A DNA stretch of 64,000 bases from Gammaproteobacteria bacterium (GCA_009845905.1 VXYS01000009.1:248001-312000); one strand, 5' to 3'. Shown: positions 1-8,753, counted from the stretch's first letter. Numbers and translations are program-made. Notes: a model not told the origin generated them from the sequence alone.

Positions 1-528
1 CAACAGCAACCGGGCTCCCCGGTCACCGGACAGCGCTTTCAGCGCGGCGAAGTGCGAGCGCGGAAAGATGGCGGGAACGCCGGGTTTCCCGGCGTAGCAC
101 GATGCCACAATGCACTGCGGACTGCCGCGCCAGGCCCGCACAAGCACCGCAAGGTCCGCGGCCTCCAGCAACGGCTGATCGGCCAGGCATACGAGCACGG
201 CGCGCGCGCGCGGATCAAGCGTACGCACTCCGCAGGCCAGCGAGCGCCCCATCCCGTCGCGCCAGCGTGGATTCCTCACGGTATTCGTGTCGCCTACGGG
301 CACGCGGCCTTGCTGCAGCACGCGGCGGATCGCTTCGGAGCGATAGCCCAGCACCACGCAAACGGTCCCGGCGCCAGCCTCGTACGCCAGGCGTACGCTG
401 CGCGCCACCAGGGCCTCGCCCCGGTACCTCGCCAATTGCTTCGGCGAACCATATCGGCGGGACGCACCCGCGGCGAGAACGACGGCGCACAGCCCCCGGT
501 GGCCGCTGTGCCCCGTACGTCTATACAC
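1..528 (-). CDS. MobA/MocA-like nucleotidyltransferase (3' part missing)
   Basis: The reading frame runs off the left edge, leaving 176 residues. The N-terminus carries the nucleotidyltransferase signature VVLAAGASRRYGSPKQLARY (residues 16-35), in which LAAG(A)S..G..K binds the NTP. It is followed by VVLGYRSEAI, RWRDGMGRSLACGV and VLVCLADQPLL, whose ADQP aspartate is the usual Mg2+ ligand. These are the motifs of the MobA-like family that moves CMP or GMP onto molybdopterin (MocA/MobA). A cofactor-maturation role would suit the modABC genes 6 kb away, but that link is inference. GTG at 528 is the only usual start codon between the preceding in-frame stop (568-570) and the NTP-binding motif. 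It could instead be a sugar or other NTP transferase of the same fold. Confidence 0.85.
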   Translation of the reverse strand, partial: MYRRTGHSGHRGLCAVVLAAGASRRYGSPKQLARYRGEALVARSVRLAYEAGAGTVCVVLGYRSEAIRRVLQQGRVPVGDTNTVRNPRWRDGMGRSLACGVRTLDPRARAVLVCLADQPLLEAADLAVLVRAWRGSPQCIVASCYAGKPGVPAIFPRSHFAALKALSGDRGARLLL

Positions 529-571
529 AAGCGCCTCGCACCACTCCAGGCAAGAGACGGTGCGCCCTCAT

Positions 572-1786
572 TTATTCGGTTCCGAGGTAGCGGTCGAGGA
601 TCGGGCTCAGCGTTCCCGGAGCAAGGCCCGTAACTTGCGCAATCTCGTCTGGCCGCGGCGCGCCGCCCAGAGTAAAACCTCGCGCAAGCGCGCCCGGCAA
701 AGCTTGCAGGAAACTGCCATGCCCGCCCTGCCCGACCATCGCGTCATCAATCGCCATCCAGAAGGCCGCCCCCATGTATACCTGCGCGTATGCCTGGCCG
801 TCGCCGGCAGCCGCTCGTTCGCCCAGGACAGGCAGTGGGGCCTCAAGGGCAAGGCCGGGCGCAATAAACGCTTCTTCAACCACGCTATAGAGTTCCGGGG
901 CGGTTTCCCTGATCGCCTTGATCGCGAGATAGCTTGCGAGGCTCTCCCCGATCCAAAGCGGACCGGTCCCATCGAACAAGTGGTGTCCATGTTCATGCAG
1001 CACGACATAGAGCGTGATGGCGTAAGCCCTCCTGTCGAAATCCCGTGCGCGTAAAGGATAGTTTGCAAGCACCAGGCCAGTCCCCGCGGCGCCGCCGACG
1101 CTTAATCGCCATTCCGCAAGACCCATCCAGAAAACGGGCGGAAGTTCAGCATGCGGCAGCATGTCCAGGAGATAGCCGATGCCCGCGGAATGGCTGTCCA
1201 GCAGGCCGGCGAGATGCCGCGGAATGGTTTCGCGGTCGAAGAAGTGACGGACACTGCCCTTGTCGAGATGGACGGGGTGGCCCAACAGCCAGAACCCCGG
1301 TGCCTGGTTCAATGCAGGGAGGCGCCGCGGGCCGGCGCGGATTTCAAGCGGCCGGCCATCCAGGAGAAACGAAACGCGTGGCGCTTCGCCGGCGTCGGGC
1401 GCCTGCAGAATGACATCGCCCTCGCTGATGATCCACCAGGCGGGGGCTTCCGAATGCCAAGTCAACTGACCGGATGCCATTGCGCCTTCGGCCGGATAGG
1501 GATGCAGGTTGAACTCCCAGCCCAGGGCGCCGCAGCCTGAATCGACGGAAACCGTTCCCTGGCTGGCTCGCAATTCACCGCTTTGCGAGCATCGAACCGC
1601 TCGAATTCCCGGTTCCTCGACGTCCATCCTCGTCCTGTAGAGCCCTTCCGATGCATCTTCAAGCGTTGCGGAGCCCCATACCCGATCCTTGGCAGACAGA
1701 TCCACACGTAACTGGGCCGATGCCTCGGACGCCGCCACGACCCACGCAAGGCCCAGGGCTCCAGTCAGAATCAGCTTGTGCTTCAA
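572..1786 (-). CDS. Secreted HExxH zinc peptidase-like protein
   Basis: This 404-residue protein has a Sec signal peptide (charged MKHK, hydrophobic core, ASA-Q cleavage near residue 24). Its catalytic-type motif HEHGHH lies at residues 264-269, with a downstream GES glutamate at about 281 in [10 protein letters not shown], the arrangement of gluzincin-type zinc peptidases (HExxH plus Glu). The N-terminal half looks like a beta-rich extracytoplasmic domain that I do not recognise. The start is TTG at 1786, the only one that places the signal peptide at the terminus. It lies 20 bp downstream of tRNA-Arg and ends 44 bp before the nucleotidyltransferase start. Substrate unknown. The family assignment rests on the metal motif alone; the 12-residue gap between the last His and the Glu is shorter than in M1 peptidases. 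Confidence 0.75.
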   Translation of the reverse strand: MKHKLILTGALGLAWVVAASEASAQLRVDLSAKDRVWGSATLEDASEGLYRTRMDVEEPGIRAVRCSQSGELRASQGTVSVDSGCGALGWEFNLHPYPAEGAMASGQLTWHSEAPAWWIISEGDVILQAPDAGEAPRVSFLLDGRPLEIRAGPRRLPALNQAPGFWLLGHPVHLDKGSVRHFFDRETIPRHLAGLLDSHSAGIGYLLDMLPHAELPPVFWMGLAEWRLSVGGAAGTGLVLANYPLRARDFDRRAYAITLYVVLHEHGHHLFDGTGPLWIGESLASYLAIKAIRETAPELYSVVEEAFIAPGLALEAPLPVLGERAAAGDGQAYAQVYMGAAFWMAIDDAMVGQGGHGSFLQALPGALARGFTLGGAPRPDEIAQVTGLAPGTLSPILDRYLGTE

Positions 1787-1806
1787 GGGAACGGACCGTC
1801 TGGAGT

Positions 1807-1883
<77 letters not shown>

Positions 1884-1905
1884 GCTGCCGGAAAATGTCG
1901 TGGGG

Positions 1906-1911
1906 ATTATG
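1906..1911 (-). promoter_or_regulatory. Possible -10 box for tRNA-Arg
   Basis: CATAAT on the minus strand, 22 bp upstream of the mature tRNA 5' end, resembles a sigma-70 -10 hexamer. No convincing -35 hexamer is visible at 17 bp spacing (AACGCG there), so this is weak. Confidence 0.3.
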
Positions 1912-1938
1912 CCGCACTCGCCGCCAGCCGCGTTCGCG

Positions 1939-2472
1939 TTACTTCCTTTTCGCGCGGGGCTCCCATCTGAACTTGATGTCCGCGAGCTGTTCCCTGTCCG
2001 TCGCCCAGGGATTGTCGTCGAAGCTGGCGAAGCCGCGCTCGACCTCCTTGAATCCCCTGCGTATGTAGAAACCCTGTGCGACCTCGTTCCTCTGGAAGCT
2101 GAACAGCTCGAGCCCCGCCGGAGATTTCCGCTTGGCCAGGTTCAACAGGGCTGTGCCGAGCCCCAGCCTCTGGCATTCGACGTGAACGTAGAGGTGGTCC
2201 AGCCGGGTTCCGGACAGAACCATGAAGCCGAGGACCGTGCTCGATCCGGGGTCCATGGCGACATGGATACGGGCAGGGTCGATGGCTGCCAGGAGGTCAA
2301 TCTGTCCGTTCAGTTCTCCGAAGTTGTCCTGTTCTGCCAACCCCATGGCGCGCTGGAACGATCGCCGCCACATCTTGACGAGCTCCAGTGCGTACTCCGG
2401 TCGGTAATCGACCCATTCGAACCGCAACTTTTCCGGAGTAAGCGTCGGCGTTTCCGAGAGGGTTGGAGGCAT
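1939..2472 (-). CDS. GNAT family N-acetyltransferase
   Basis: A 177-residue protein starting [10 protein letters not shown]. The core shows the GNAT pattern: a beta4 strand [10 protein letters not shown], then the acetyl-CoA pyrophosphate loop [10 protein letters not shown] (R/Q-x-x-G-x-G/A), then [13 protein letters not shown], the usual beta5-alpha4 'YxxxGF' element. It would transfer an acetyl group from acetyl-CoA to an amine; the acceptor cannot be read from sequence. An upstream extension of 53 codons is open but overlaps the 3' end of the phosphoesterase gene, so I chose the ATG at 2472. It is the last gene of the run beginning at 5992. Confidence 0.85.
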   Translation of the reverse strand: MPPTLSETPTLTPEKLRFEWVDYRPEYALELVKMWRRSFQRAMGLAEQDNFGELNGQIDLLAAIDPARIHVAMDPGSSTVLGFMVLSGTRLDHLYVHVECQRLGLGTALLNLAKRKSPAGLELFSFQRNEVAQGFYIRRGFKEVERGFASFDDNPWATDREQLADIKFRWEPRAKRK

Positions 2473-2512
2473 AGTTGTTACTGGAACAGGAGCCCGACCC
2501 GGCTCTCGAAAC

Positions 2513-3598
2513 TCAGCCGCGGGCCCGCATCCCTCGGCGTCTCGGGATGCGCGCGGCGGGATCCTGAAACTGCAGGTCCTCGGGCTGCCTCGTGGCTTCA
2601 TTCCAGGCGACCGTGCGGACGGCGTTGTCATGAAGGTTGTAATGCACGGTGGCGCGGCCCGTATGCACGTCCACCAACTGCCAGCCGGTGGCGTCGCGCT
2701 CGAAGAGCGGTTCGGCGCGGTTCATCGGCACGGTAAGCACCGGCAGGTAGTGCTCCGCGTGCGCGTAGCTGCCGGGATACGGCCAGGGCCAGGCGGTAGC
2801 CATGGCCGAAGTGAAGGCGATGTTGCCGACCTGGTTGTACTGGATCTGGTGAACATGGCCGTACAGCACGGTCACCTTGTCGAACGGAGCGAGTATGGCC
2901 TGCACCTGCTCGGCGTCGTCGGTCCAGAAATTCCAGCCCTTGTAGATCTTCTGCAGCGGCGAATGGGAAATCACCACGATGGGCGTGTCCTTGTCCACGC
3001 CGGCCAGGTCGTTCTTCAGCCATTCCCGCTGCTTGTCGCCCACCATGAACGGCGAGCCGTTGGGGTTGTCCAGCCCGGCCATCTCGTTCATCCGCTGCTC
3101 CGCCGTCTGCCAGCGATCGAACGTCCACTCATCGTGCGTCACGATGGAGTTGAGCAGCACGAAATGCACGCCCTTGTGGTCGAAGCTGTAGTAGTGGGGG
3201 CGCTTGAAAAGGTCCGACCAGTACTCGCCGAGATCGAGGTAGTAGTCGTGCTCGCCCAGGATGGGATAGATGTCGTACTTCAGCGCCGAGAGCAGTTCCG
3301 CGCCGTGATCCAGTTCCGGCATCGTCCCGAGCTGCGCCAGGTCGCCGCCGTAGATCACGAAGTCCGGTTTCGGATTCAGTAGGTTGGCTTCCGCCACCGC
3401 GCGGATCAGCCCGCGGTCCCAGTTGCGCACAAACTCGGTCCCGCGGATGTGCTGGATATGCGAGTCGGAAATGAAGGCGAAGCTGAATCCCGCGGATTGC
3501 TCGCTGCGACCCAGCCTCACGTAAGTGAGCGGCAGTGTGCCGACCGCCGCCATGCTGGCCGCCCGCTGGATGAACTTGCGTCTGTCGCTCTGAGTCAT
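2513..3598 (-). CDS. Tat-exported metallophosphoesterase
   Basis: 361 residues. The N-terminus has a Tat-like signal (SDRRKFIQRAA followed by a short hydrophobic stretch). Calcineurin-like phosphoesterase motifs follow in order: ISDSHIQH (D45, H47), YGGDL (D86), LGEHD (116-118), VVISHSPL and YGHVH near residue 250. The third motif is GEHD rather than the canonical GNHD, so a metal-bridging Asn is replaced by Glu. A good ribosome site (AAGGAGAG) precedes the ATG at 3598. It acts on an extracytoplasmic phosphoester of unknown identity. It is downstream of the radical SAM gene on the same strand, separated by 58 bp. Confidence 0.88.
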   Translation of the reverse strand: MTQSDRRKFIQRAASMAAVGTLPLTYVRLGRSEQSAGFSFAFISDSHIQHIRGTEFVRNWDRGLIRAVAEANLLNPKPDFVIYGGDLAQLGTMPELDHGAELLSALKYDIYPILGEHDYYLDLGEYWSDLFKRPHYYSFDHKGVHFVLLNSIVTHDEWTFDRWQTAEQRMNEMAGLDNPNGSPFMVGDKQREWLKNDLAGVDKDTPIVVISHSPLQKIYKGWNFWTDDAEQVQAILAPFDKVTVLYGHVHQIQYNQVGNIAFTSAMATAWPWPYPGSYAHAEHYLPVLTVPMNRAEPLFERDATGWQLVDVHTGRATVHYNLHDNAVRTVAWNEATRQPEDLQFQDPAARIPRRRGMRARG

Positions 3599-3656
3599 CG
3601 TTCTCTCCTTATCGGCGCACGATGCACCGCAGACCGCCCCGATAACAAGTAAAGCA

Positions 3657-4544
3657 TCATGCCAGTTCGCTGCACGACGAGCCGTAGGCGAAGCAGCTGT
3701 AGCAGCGGTGGTGGCGGAGCATGACGCGCTTGCCGAGACTTTCCGCGAGGCTGCCGCCGAGGTCGAAGGATTCGTCGTCGTCCACCAGCGTGCAGGCGTA
3801 GACGCGCATGCGTCCCTGTTTCTTGACCACCATTTTCGAGAAGTAGCACATGAACGAGCGGCGGGACTCCTCGTCGTGATGCGTGGTCATGCAGTGTTCC
3901 GTGATCCGCTGCACTGTGGGGTTCGATCCGGGCGGCAGGAAATCCGGAAAAGACACGATTCGCGTGTCCGCGGGCAGGCCGTGCTCGACGAACAGCGCGC
4001 GAAACGCCGCGTCCACCTCCGCGCCGTCCTCGCCGGCATCGGACTGCCGGGCCAGCGACACCGCAAAACCTCGCGCGTGCAGGGCCGCAAGGCTTTGCCA
4101 GGATTTCGCGAAGTTCCCTCTGCCGCGCGCCGCGTCGTGCCGCGCCGCGTCCGCATAGTCGATGCTGATCCGGAAGCTGACCGGATAGGGCCGGGCGACC
4201 AGAGACTCGATCTCGCCCAGGCGCCGGATCATCGGATCGGTGCCGTTGGTCAGCACCAGGCACGGCCCCAGGTCCGAGGCGTAACGCAGAATCCGGATGA
4301 AGTCCTTGACGATGAAGGGCTCGCCGCCGGTAAACGAGTATTGCCGAACGCCCAGCGAAGCGGCCTCGTCGAGCAGCGGCTTCGCGTCCGCCAGCGTGAT
4401 TCGCTGAAGACGATTGTCGCCTGGCCCCGAGCCTTCCAGGCAGAACGGGCAGGCGAGATTGCAGGCCGTCCCGGTATGAAACCAAAGCTCGCGCAGGGCG
4501 CCGGGCTGAATGTAGCCGCGCGGTTCGTTCGCCTGAGGCATCAT
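3657..4544 (-). CDS. Radical SAM protein with C-terminal cysteine cluster
   Basis: 295 residues from MMPQANEPRG. The [4Fe-4S]-SAM motif CNLACPFC (C28, C32, C35) is followed by FTGGEPF, the usual GGE SAM-binding element, and a TNGTDP strand. The C-terminal 80 residues hold further cysteines (CYFSK, YACTL, RCYSCFAYGSSC), as in SPASM/twitch auxiliary-cluster domains. The start overlaps the stop of the upstream flavoprotein (ATGATGA), so the two are translationally coupled. Reaction unknown. SPASM-type enzymes often modify peptides or mature enzymes, but I see no small precursor peptide nearby. Confidence 0.85.
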   Translation of the reverse strand: MMPQANEPRGYIQPGALRELWFHTGTACNLACPFCLEGSGPGDNRLQRITLADAKPLLDEAASLGVRQYSFTGGEPFIVKDFIRILRYASDLGPCLVLTNGTDPMIRRLGEIESLVARPYPVSFRISIDYADAARHDAARGRGNFAKSWQSLAALHARGFAVSLARQSDAGEDGAEVDAAFRALFVEHGLPADTRIVSFPDFLPPGSNPTVQRITEHCMTTHHDEESRRSFMCYFSKMVVKKQGRMRVYACTLVDDDESFDLGGSLAESLGKRVMLRHHRCYSCFAYGSSCSELA

Positions 4545-5992
4545 CGAAACCAGGACTTCAACAGGCCCGCCGCGCGGGGCGTCAGCCGGGTGCGCGCGTA
4601 CTGGTCGGCCAGCCGGCGCAGGTATTCGGCGCGGGTGGGATAGGGAAGCACGGCCTTGCCCACGGCGCCAAGGCCCAGGCCGTTGGCCAAGGCCATGCAT
4701 AGCGGCGCGATCTGTTCTCCGGCGTCATGTCCGACGATGGTAGCTCCCAGGATCCTGTCGCTCCCCCCGGCGGTCAACAACTCGACGAAGCCGTCGCCTT
4801 CGCCCGCGGTCCTGGCCCGGTCAAGCTCCCCGAAATTCAGGCGGTAGCGGTCGAAGGCGATGCCTTCCTCGGCAAGCTGCGCTTGCGTTCGTCCGACCTG
4901 GGCCACTTCCGGGTCCGTGTAGGTGCACTGCGGAACCACCAGCCCCCGCGCGCTGGCGGTCGGCGCGAACAGCGCGTTGCGCACGACGATGCGCGCCTGG
5001 GCGTCGGCGTTGTGCGTGAACGGCAGTGCGGAGCAGACATCGCCGGCCGCGTAGATTCTCCTGTTCGTCGTGCGCAGCTTGTCGTCCACGGCGATCCGTC
5101 CGTCGCGCACCTCGACGCCCGCGGCGCCGAGGTGCAAACCCTCCAAGTTGGCGCGGCGCCCCGCCGCGACAAGCAGGCGGTCGGCCGTGACCGAAGCGCC
5201 GGGGGCATGAACCGTCGGACGGCCGCCCTGCGAACTGATCCGGGTCACCTTCGAGTCCAGGTGCAGCCTCACCCCGTCGGACTCGAGCGCGGCCGCCACC
5301 GCGTCGCTGGCCGGAGCAACCGCACCGGGCAGCACACGCCCGGCCATCTCGAAGAGGTGCACCTCGACACCGAGCCGGGCCATTCCCTGAGCGAGTTCGC
5401 AACCCACGGGGCCGGCGCCGAGAATCGCCAGGCGCCCGGGGCGGTCGACCAGGTCGAAGAACGAGTCGTTGGTGAGCGCATCGCACTCCTGCAGTCCCGG
5501 AATCCGCGGTAGTTCGGCCCGTGCGCCGGTCGCGATCAGGAAGCGCCGCGCGGCCAGGCGCTGACCGTCCACTTCAACGCTGTTGCGGCCGGCGAACCGG
5601 GCCGATCCCAGGAAAACGTCCACGCCGCTTCGAACATAGCGTTCCACCGAATCATGCGCCGCGATCTCCGAGCGGACCTGCCGGAGCCAGGCGAAAGCTT
5701 CATCGAAGCCGGCGTTCGGATTGCGCCGCGTAAATTCAAGAAGAGATTTGGAAGGTACGCATCCGACGTTCAGACAATCTCCACCCATCGCCTTCCTTTC
5801 CACCAACGCGACACGGGCGCCCAGGCCTGCCGCCGCGATCGCGGCGACCAGACCGGCGGGCCCGGCGCCGATCACGGCCAGGTGATACTTCCGGCGGGGC
5901 TCCGGATTGCGGTAGTTCCCGGGAAAAACCCGTTCCCGCCAGCGGCGGTCATGGTCGTCGCCCGGGTAGCCCATGTGCTTGCCGTCTCGCAT
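4541..5992 (-). CDS. FAD-dependent pyridine nucleotide-disulfide oxidoreductase (mercuric reductase/Lpd-like)
   Basis: 483 residues. The FAD site VIGAGPAGLVAA (about 40-51) is followed by the redox-active disulfide GGDCLNVGCVPSK (two Cys four residues apart), a second nucleotide fold LGAGPVGCELAQG, and the FAD-binding YAAGDVC. The C-terminal dimerisation domain contains CTYTDPEVAQVG and ends with LPYPTRAEYLRRLADQ. In dihydrolipoamide dehydrogenase this last region carries the catalytic His (HAHPT); here the position is Tyr, as in mercuric-reductase-like relatives of unknown substrate. No MerA heavy-metal N-terminal domain or C-terminal CC pair is present. The ATG at 5992 is preferred over the adjacent TTG at 5995. 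It heads the run with the radical SAM and phosphoesterase genes. Confidence 0.88.
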   Translation of the reverse strand: MRDGKHMGYPGDDHDRRWRERVFPGNYRNPEPRRKYHLAVIGAGPAGLVAAIAAAGLGARVALVERKAMGGDCLNVGCVPSKSLLEFTRRNPNAGFDEAFAWLRQVRSEIAAHDSVERYVRSGVDVFLGSARFAGRNSVEVDGQRLAARRFLIATGARAELPRIPGLQECDALTNDSFFDLVDRPGRLAILGAGPVGCELAQGMARLGVEVHLFEMAGRVLPGAVAPASDAVAAALESDGVRLHLDSKVTRISSQGGRPTVHAPGASVTADRLLVAAGRRANLEGLHLGAAGVEVRDGRIAVDDKLRTTNRRIYAAGDVCSALPFTHNADAQARIVVRNALFAPTASARGLVVPQCTYTDPEVAQVGRTQAQLAEEGIAFDRYRLNFGELDRARTAGEGDGFVELLTAGGSDRILGATIVGHDAGEQIAPLCMALANGLGLGAVGKAVLPYPTRAEYLRRLADQYARTRLTPRAAGLLKSWFR

Positions 5993-6119
5993 CAAGCTCG
6001 TTCCCGTCCGCCGGCGTAGTTCAATTGGTGTCGGCCATCCTACATTGAGTATCCGTGCCGCCCGGGACCGAAAGATTCACTTGTGGGAAACCCGGTTCGA
6101 ATTGGCTATGCTGGCATCC

Positions 6120-6947
6120 ATGCTTTTTTCGGGCAGGGGACGGAACGGGACGGCGCGGTTGTTGGGCACGGCCGTGCGGGCGCTTGCGGTCGGCGCGGTG
6201 TTCTGCGCGGGAAGCGTGCCGGCGCCCGCCCAGCCGGCGTCTTCGACCCTGGTATTCGCCGCCGCCAGCACGATGGTTCCGCTGAACGATCTCGCACAAT
6301 CATTTGAGCGGGAACGGGGGCGGCCTGTCCGGTTCTCCTTCGCCGCCTCTTCAACGCTGGCCCGGCAGGTCATGCACGGCGCAGGCGCGGACCTGTTCCT
6401 TTCCGCCAACAGGCAATGGCTGGATCGTCTCGAGCGGGACGGTTTCCTGGCGGCGGGCTCGCGGCGCGAATTGACCGGCAATCGGCTTGCCCTGATCCGG
6501 CCTGCCGACGGGAACGCAAACGTGATCCTCGGCCGCCCCGCGACGCTGCTGGGTGCGCTTGCGGACTTTCCGCTGATGCTGGCCGATCCGTCACACGTAC
6601 CGGCAGGCATGTACGCGCGCGAGGCCCTTGAGCACCTCAACCTGTGGGAACCTCTCCAGGGACGGCTGGCATTTGCCGCCAACGCGCGCGCCGTGACGGT
6701 GCGCGTGGCGCGCGGCGAGGCGCCGCTCGGCATCACCTACGCCAGCGAACTGCGCGCCGAGTCGGGCCTGGAAGCGGCTGCATTGCTCCCTGCGGAAAGC
6801 CATTCGCCGATCCGCTACGAACTGGCCCTGATTGAGCCGGCCGACAACCCCTCGGCGCTGGCCTTCTACGAATACCTGCTCAGCGGCGAAGCGCAGCAGG
6901 TTTTCCTGAAGCACGGATTCACACCCGGGAGCGACGGGAAGCGATGA
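6120..6947 (+). CDS. modA: Molybdate ABC transporter substrate-binding protein ModA
   Basis: About 275 residues with a signal peptide (MLFSGRGRNG, then a hydrophobic segment ending APAQ). The mature part begins with the ModA pattern TLVFAAASTMVPLNDLAQSF and continues with FSFAASSTLARQVMHGAGAD, SLP-like oxyanion-binding serines, and LADPSHVPAGMYAREAL, typical of ModA. It captures molybdate or tungstate in the periplasm for ModBC. ATG codons at 6108 and 6120 are both possible; neither has a clear Shine-Dalgarno. It is divergent from the flavoprotein gene, and its stop overlaps modB by 4 bases. Confidence 0.93.
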   Translation: MLFSGRGRNGTARLLGTAVRALAVGAVFCAGSVPAPAQPASSTLVFAAASTMVPLNDLAQSFERERGRPVRFSFAASSTLARQVMHGAGADLFLSANRQWLDRLERDGFLAAGSRRELTGNRLALIRPADGNANVILGRPATLLGALADFPLMLADPSHVPAGMYAREALEHLNLWEPLQGRLAFAANARAVTVRVARGEAPLGITYASELRAESGLEAAALLPAESHSPIRYELALIEPADNPSALAFYEYLLSGEAQQVFLKHGFTPGSDGKR

Positions 6948-7621
6948 CGCCCGTCTGGGAAATCGCGGCGCTGTCGCTCAAGGTTTCGCTTTGGGCGGTG
7001 GCCTGTTCGCTTCCGGTGGGGATCGCCTGCGCCTGGGTGCTGGCGCGCTGCCGTTTCCCGGGAAAGATCCTCCTCGACGGCCTCGTGCACCTGCCGCTGG
7101 TCACGCCACCGGTGGTGGTGGGCTATCTGCTGCTGATCGTGCTGGGACGAAACGGCTGGCTGGGGCAACTGTTCCACGACTGGTTCGGCATCACATTCAC
7201 GTTTACCTGGAAGGGCGCGGCCGTGGCCGCGGCGGTCATGGCCTTCCCGCTCATGGTCCGGGCCATCCGCCTCGGGATCGAGTCGGTGGACCGGCGCCTG
7301 GAAGAGGCGGCCCGGACACTGGGCGCGACCCCCGCGCGCTCGCTGTTTACCGTCACCCTGCCGCTGGCGGCGCCGGGCCTGCTCACCGGGGCGCTGTTGG
7401 CTTTTGCGCGCTGCCTGGGCGAATTCGGCGCCACGATCACTTTCGTGTCCAACGTCCCCGGGCAGACCCGGACCCTTCCGCTGGCGATCTACACGCTGCT
7501 GCAGGCGCCCGAAGGCGAGACCGCCGCAGCGTGGCTGGCTGGGGTATCGCTGGCTCTGGCCATCGTGGCGCTGGCGGCGTCGGAGCTGGCCGCGCGCGCT
7601 GTGCGCAAGCGCCTGAACTGA
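6944..7621 (+). CDS. modB: Molybdate ABC transporter permease ModB
   Basis: 225 residues, strongly hydrophobic with about five membrane segments. The EAA-loop region EEAARTLGATPARSLFTVTL sits on the cytoplasmic side and docks the ATPase; LARCLGEFGATITF and VPGQTRTLPLAIY are characteristic of ModB/CysT-type permeases. The start ATGA overlaps the modA stop, with GGGAAG as ribosome site. It forms the inner-membrane channel for molybdate. Confidence 0.95.
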   Translation: MTPVWEIAALSLKVSLWAVACSLPVGIACAWVLARCRFPGKILLDGLVHLPLVTPPVVVGYLLLIVLGRNGWLGQLFHDWFGITFTFTWKGAAVAAAVMAFPLMVRAIRLGIESVDRRLEEAARTLGATPARSLFTVTLPLAAPGLLTGALLAFARCLGEFGATITFVSNVPGQTRTLPLAIYTLLQAPEGETAAAWLAGVSLALAIVALAASELAARAVRKRLN

Positions 7622-7634
7622 CCGGACGCGCGCC

Positions 7635-8753
7635 ATGCTGAAGATCGACGCACGCAGGAAACTGGCCGAATTCGAGTGGCAGGGCCGGCTCGAGATCCGG
7701 CCCGGCGTTACCGCCCTTTTCGGCCAGTCCGGCGCGGGCAAGACTTCGCTGGTGAACATGGTCGCCGGCCTGCTCGCGCCGGACGAAGGCGAGATCGCGA
7801 TCGGCGGGACCTGCGTGTTCTCGAGCCGCAAGGGCGTAAACCTGCCGCCCGAGCGGCGGCCCGTGGGCGTCGTCTTTCAGGACGGAAGGCTGTTCCCTCA
7901 TCTGAGCGTGCGCGGGAACCTCCAGTACGGCCGCCCCCGCGGACGGCGGTCCTCGCCGGCCCTTGACCAAGTCGTCGAACTACTGGAACTCGAGGCGCTG
8001 CTCGGGCGGCGGCCGATGAGTCTTTCCGGAGGCGAACAACAGCGCGTGGCGATCGGGCGGGCGTTGCTTACAGCGCCGGACGTGCTGCTGCTGGACGAGC
8101 CGCTTGCCGGGCTGGACGGAGAGCGCCGTGGGGAAGTGCTGGATTTTCTCGAGCGGCTCAAGCGGGACAGCGACCGGATCATCGTGTACGTAACGCATCG
8201 CATGGAGGAGGTGGTGCGGCTGGCCGACCGCCTGGTCCTGATCGATCGTGGCGAGGTGCGGTCGTCCGGGGGGCTTCAGGACCTGCTGGGCCGCCCGGAA
8301 TTGCAGGCGGTAATAGGCCAGCGCACGGCGGGAGCGCTGCTGCGTTGCCGGATCGAGCAAATCGACGACGGCGACGGCTTGAGCCGACTGTCGTGTTCCG
8401 GACACACCCTGTTACTGCCGCGGCTGGACTTGCAGTCCGGAAGCGAAGGCGTCCCGCCTTCGCCGAGCGCGGGACGCGCTCGCTCTCAGGGGGCGGACAT
8501 CGTGCTGCAGGTTCGGGCCGGAGACGTTTCGCTGTCTCTGGAACCGCCACGCCGAAGCAGCGTGTTGAACGTGATGAAGGGCACGGTCGAGCGGGTCGTG
8601 CAGGAAGACGGCGCGCTTGCCGACGTGGTCGTCGACGTGGGCCAGACCCTGTGGGCGCGCGTCACCCGGCGCTCGGTGAGGGAACTCGGCCTGTCGCCCG
8701 GCGTGGAGATCTACGCCACGATCAAGGCCGCTTCGCTTTACTCCGCAAACTGA
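7635..8753 (+). CDS. modC: Molybdate ABC transporter ATP-binding protein ModC (with in-frame repeat insertion)
   Basis: 372 residues. The ATPase domain has Walker A GQSGAGKTS (about 34-42), the signature LSGGEQQRVAIGRAL, Walker B VLLLDEPLAGLD and switch YVTHRMEE. The C-terminal part is the Mop/TOBE molybdate-sensing region (VRAGDVSLSLEPP, VDVGQTLWARVTRRSV). At residues about 268-286 the protein carries GSEGVPPSPSAGRARSQG, which is the translation of a palindromic repeat (8436-8483) inserted in frame within a TOBE beta-hairpin. The rest of the domain continues normally afterwards. The 3' end overlaps the convergent methyltransferase gene by 32 bp. Confidence 0.94.
   Translation: MLKIDARRKLAEFEWQGRLEIRPGVTALFGQSGAGKTSLVNMVAGLLAPDEGEIAIGGTCVFSSRKGVNLPPERRPVGVVFQDGRLFPHLSVRGNLQYGRPRGRRSSPALDQVVELLELEALLGRRPMSLSGGEQQRVAIGRALLTAPDVLLLDEPLAGLDGERRGEVLDFLERLKRDSDRIIVYVTHRMEEVVRLADRLVLIDRGEVRSSGGLQDLLGRPELQAVIGQRTAGALLRCRIEQIDDGDGLSRLSCSGHTLLLPRLDLQSGSEGVPPSPSAGRARSQGADIVLQVRAGDVSLSLEPPRRSSVLNVMKGTVERVVQEDGALADVVVDVGQTLWARVTRRSVRELGLSPGVEIYATIKAASLYSAN
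8436..8483 (+). repeat. Double-hairpin palindromic repeat, copy A (inside modC)
   Basis: Two adjacent perfect stems: GCGAAGGCG-TCC-CGCCTTCGC (8443-8463) and CGAGCGCG-GGA-CGCGCTCG (8464-8482). The top of hairpin 1 (GCGTCCCGC) is also the reverse complement of the top of hairpin 2 (GCGGGACGC), so an alternative long pairing is possible. The same architecture recurs at 12416-12455. The copy lies in frame inside modC without breaking it. Confidence 0.85.

Noticed and set aside
4541-5992. Mercury-resistance function for the flavoprotein.
   Set aside because: It lacks the N-terminal heavy-metal domain and the C-terminal vicinal cysteines of MerA, and no merR/merT/merP are adjacent.
6010-6105. tRNA-like pieces upstream of modA: a D-arm-like GTAGTTCAATTGGT (6016-6029) and a T-loop-like GGTTCGAATT (6094-6103).
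   Set aside because: Spacing is about 20 nt too long, no acceptor or anticodon stem pairs, so it is at most a decayed tRNA remnant or chance.
6120-8753. ModE operator or molybdenum-cofactor riboswitch before modA.
   Set aside because: The 100-150 bp before modA show no ModE-type palindrome and no recognisable Moco riboswitch helices.
8722-8753. Frameshift at the modC 3' end, suspected from its overlap with the methyltransferase gene.
   Set aside because: Both proteins end normally; the 32-bp overlap is a simple convergent overlap.
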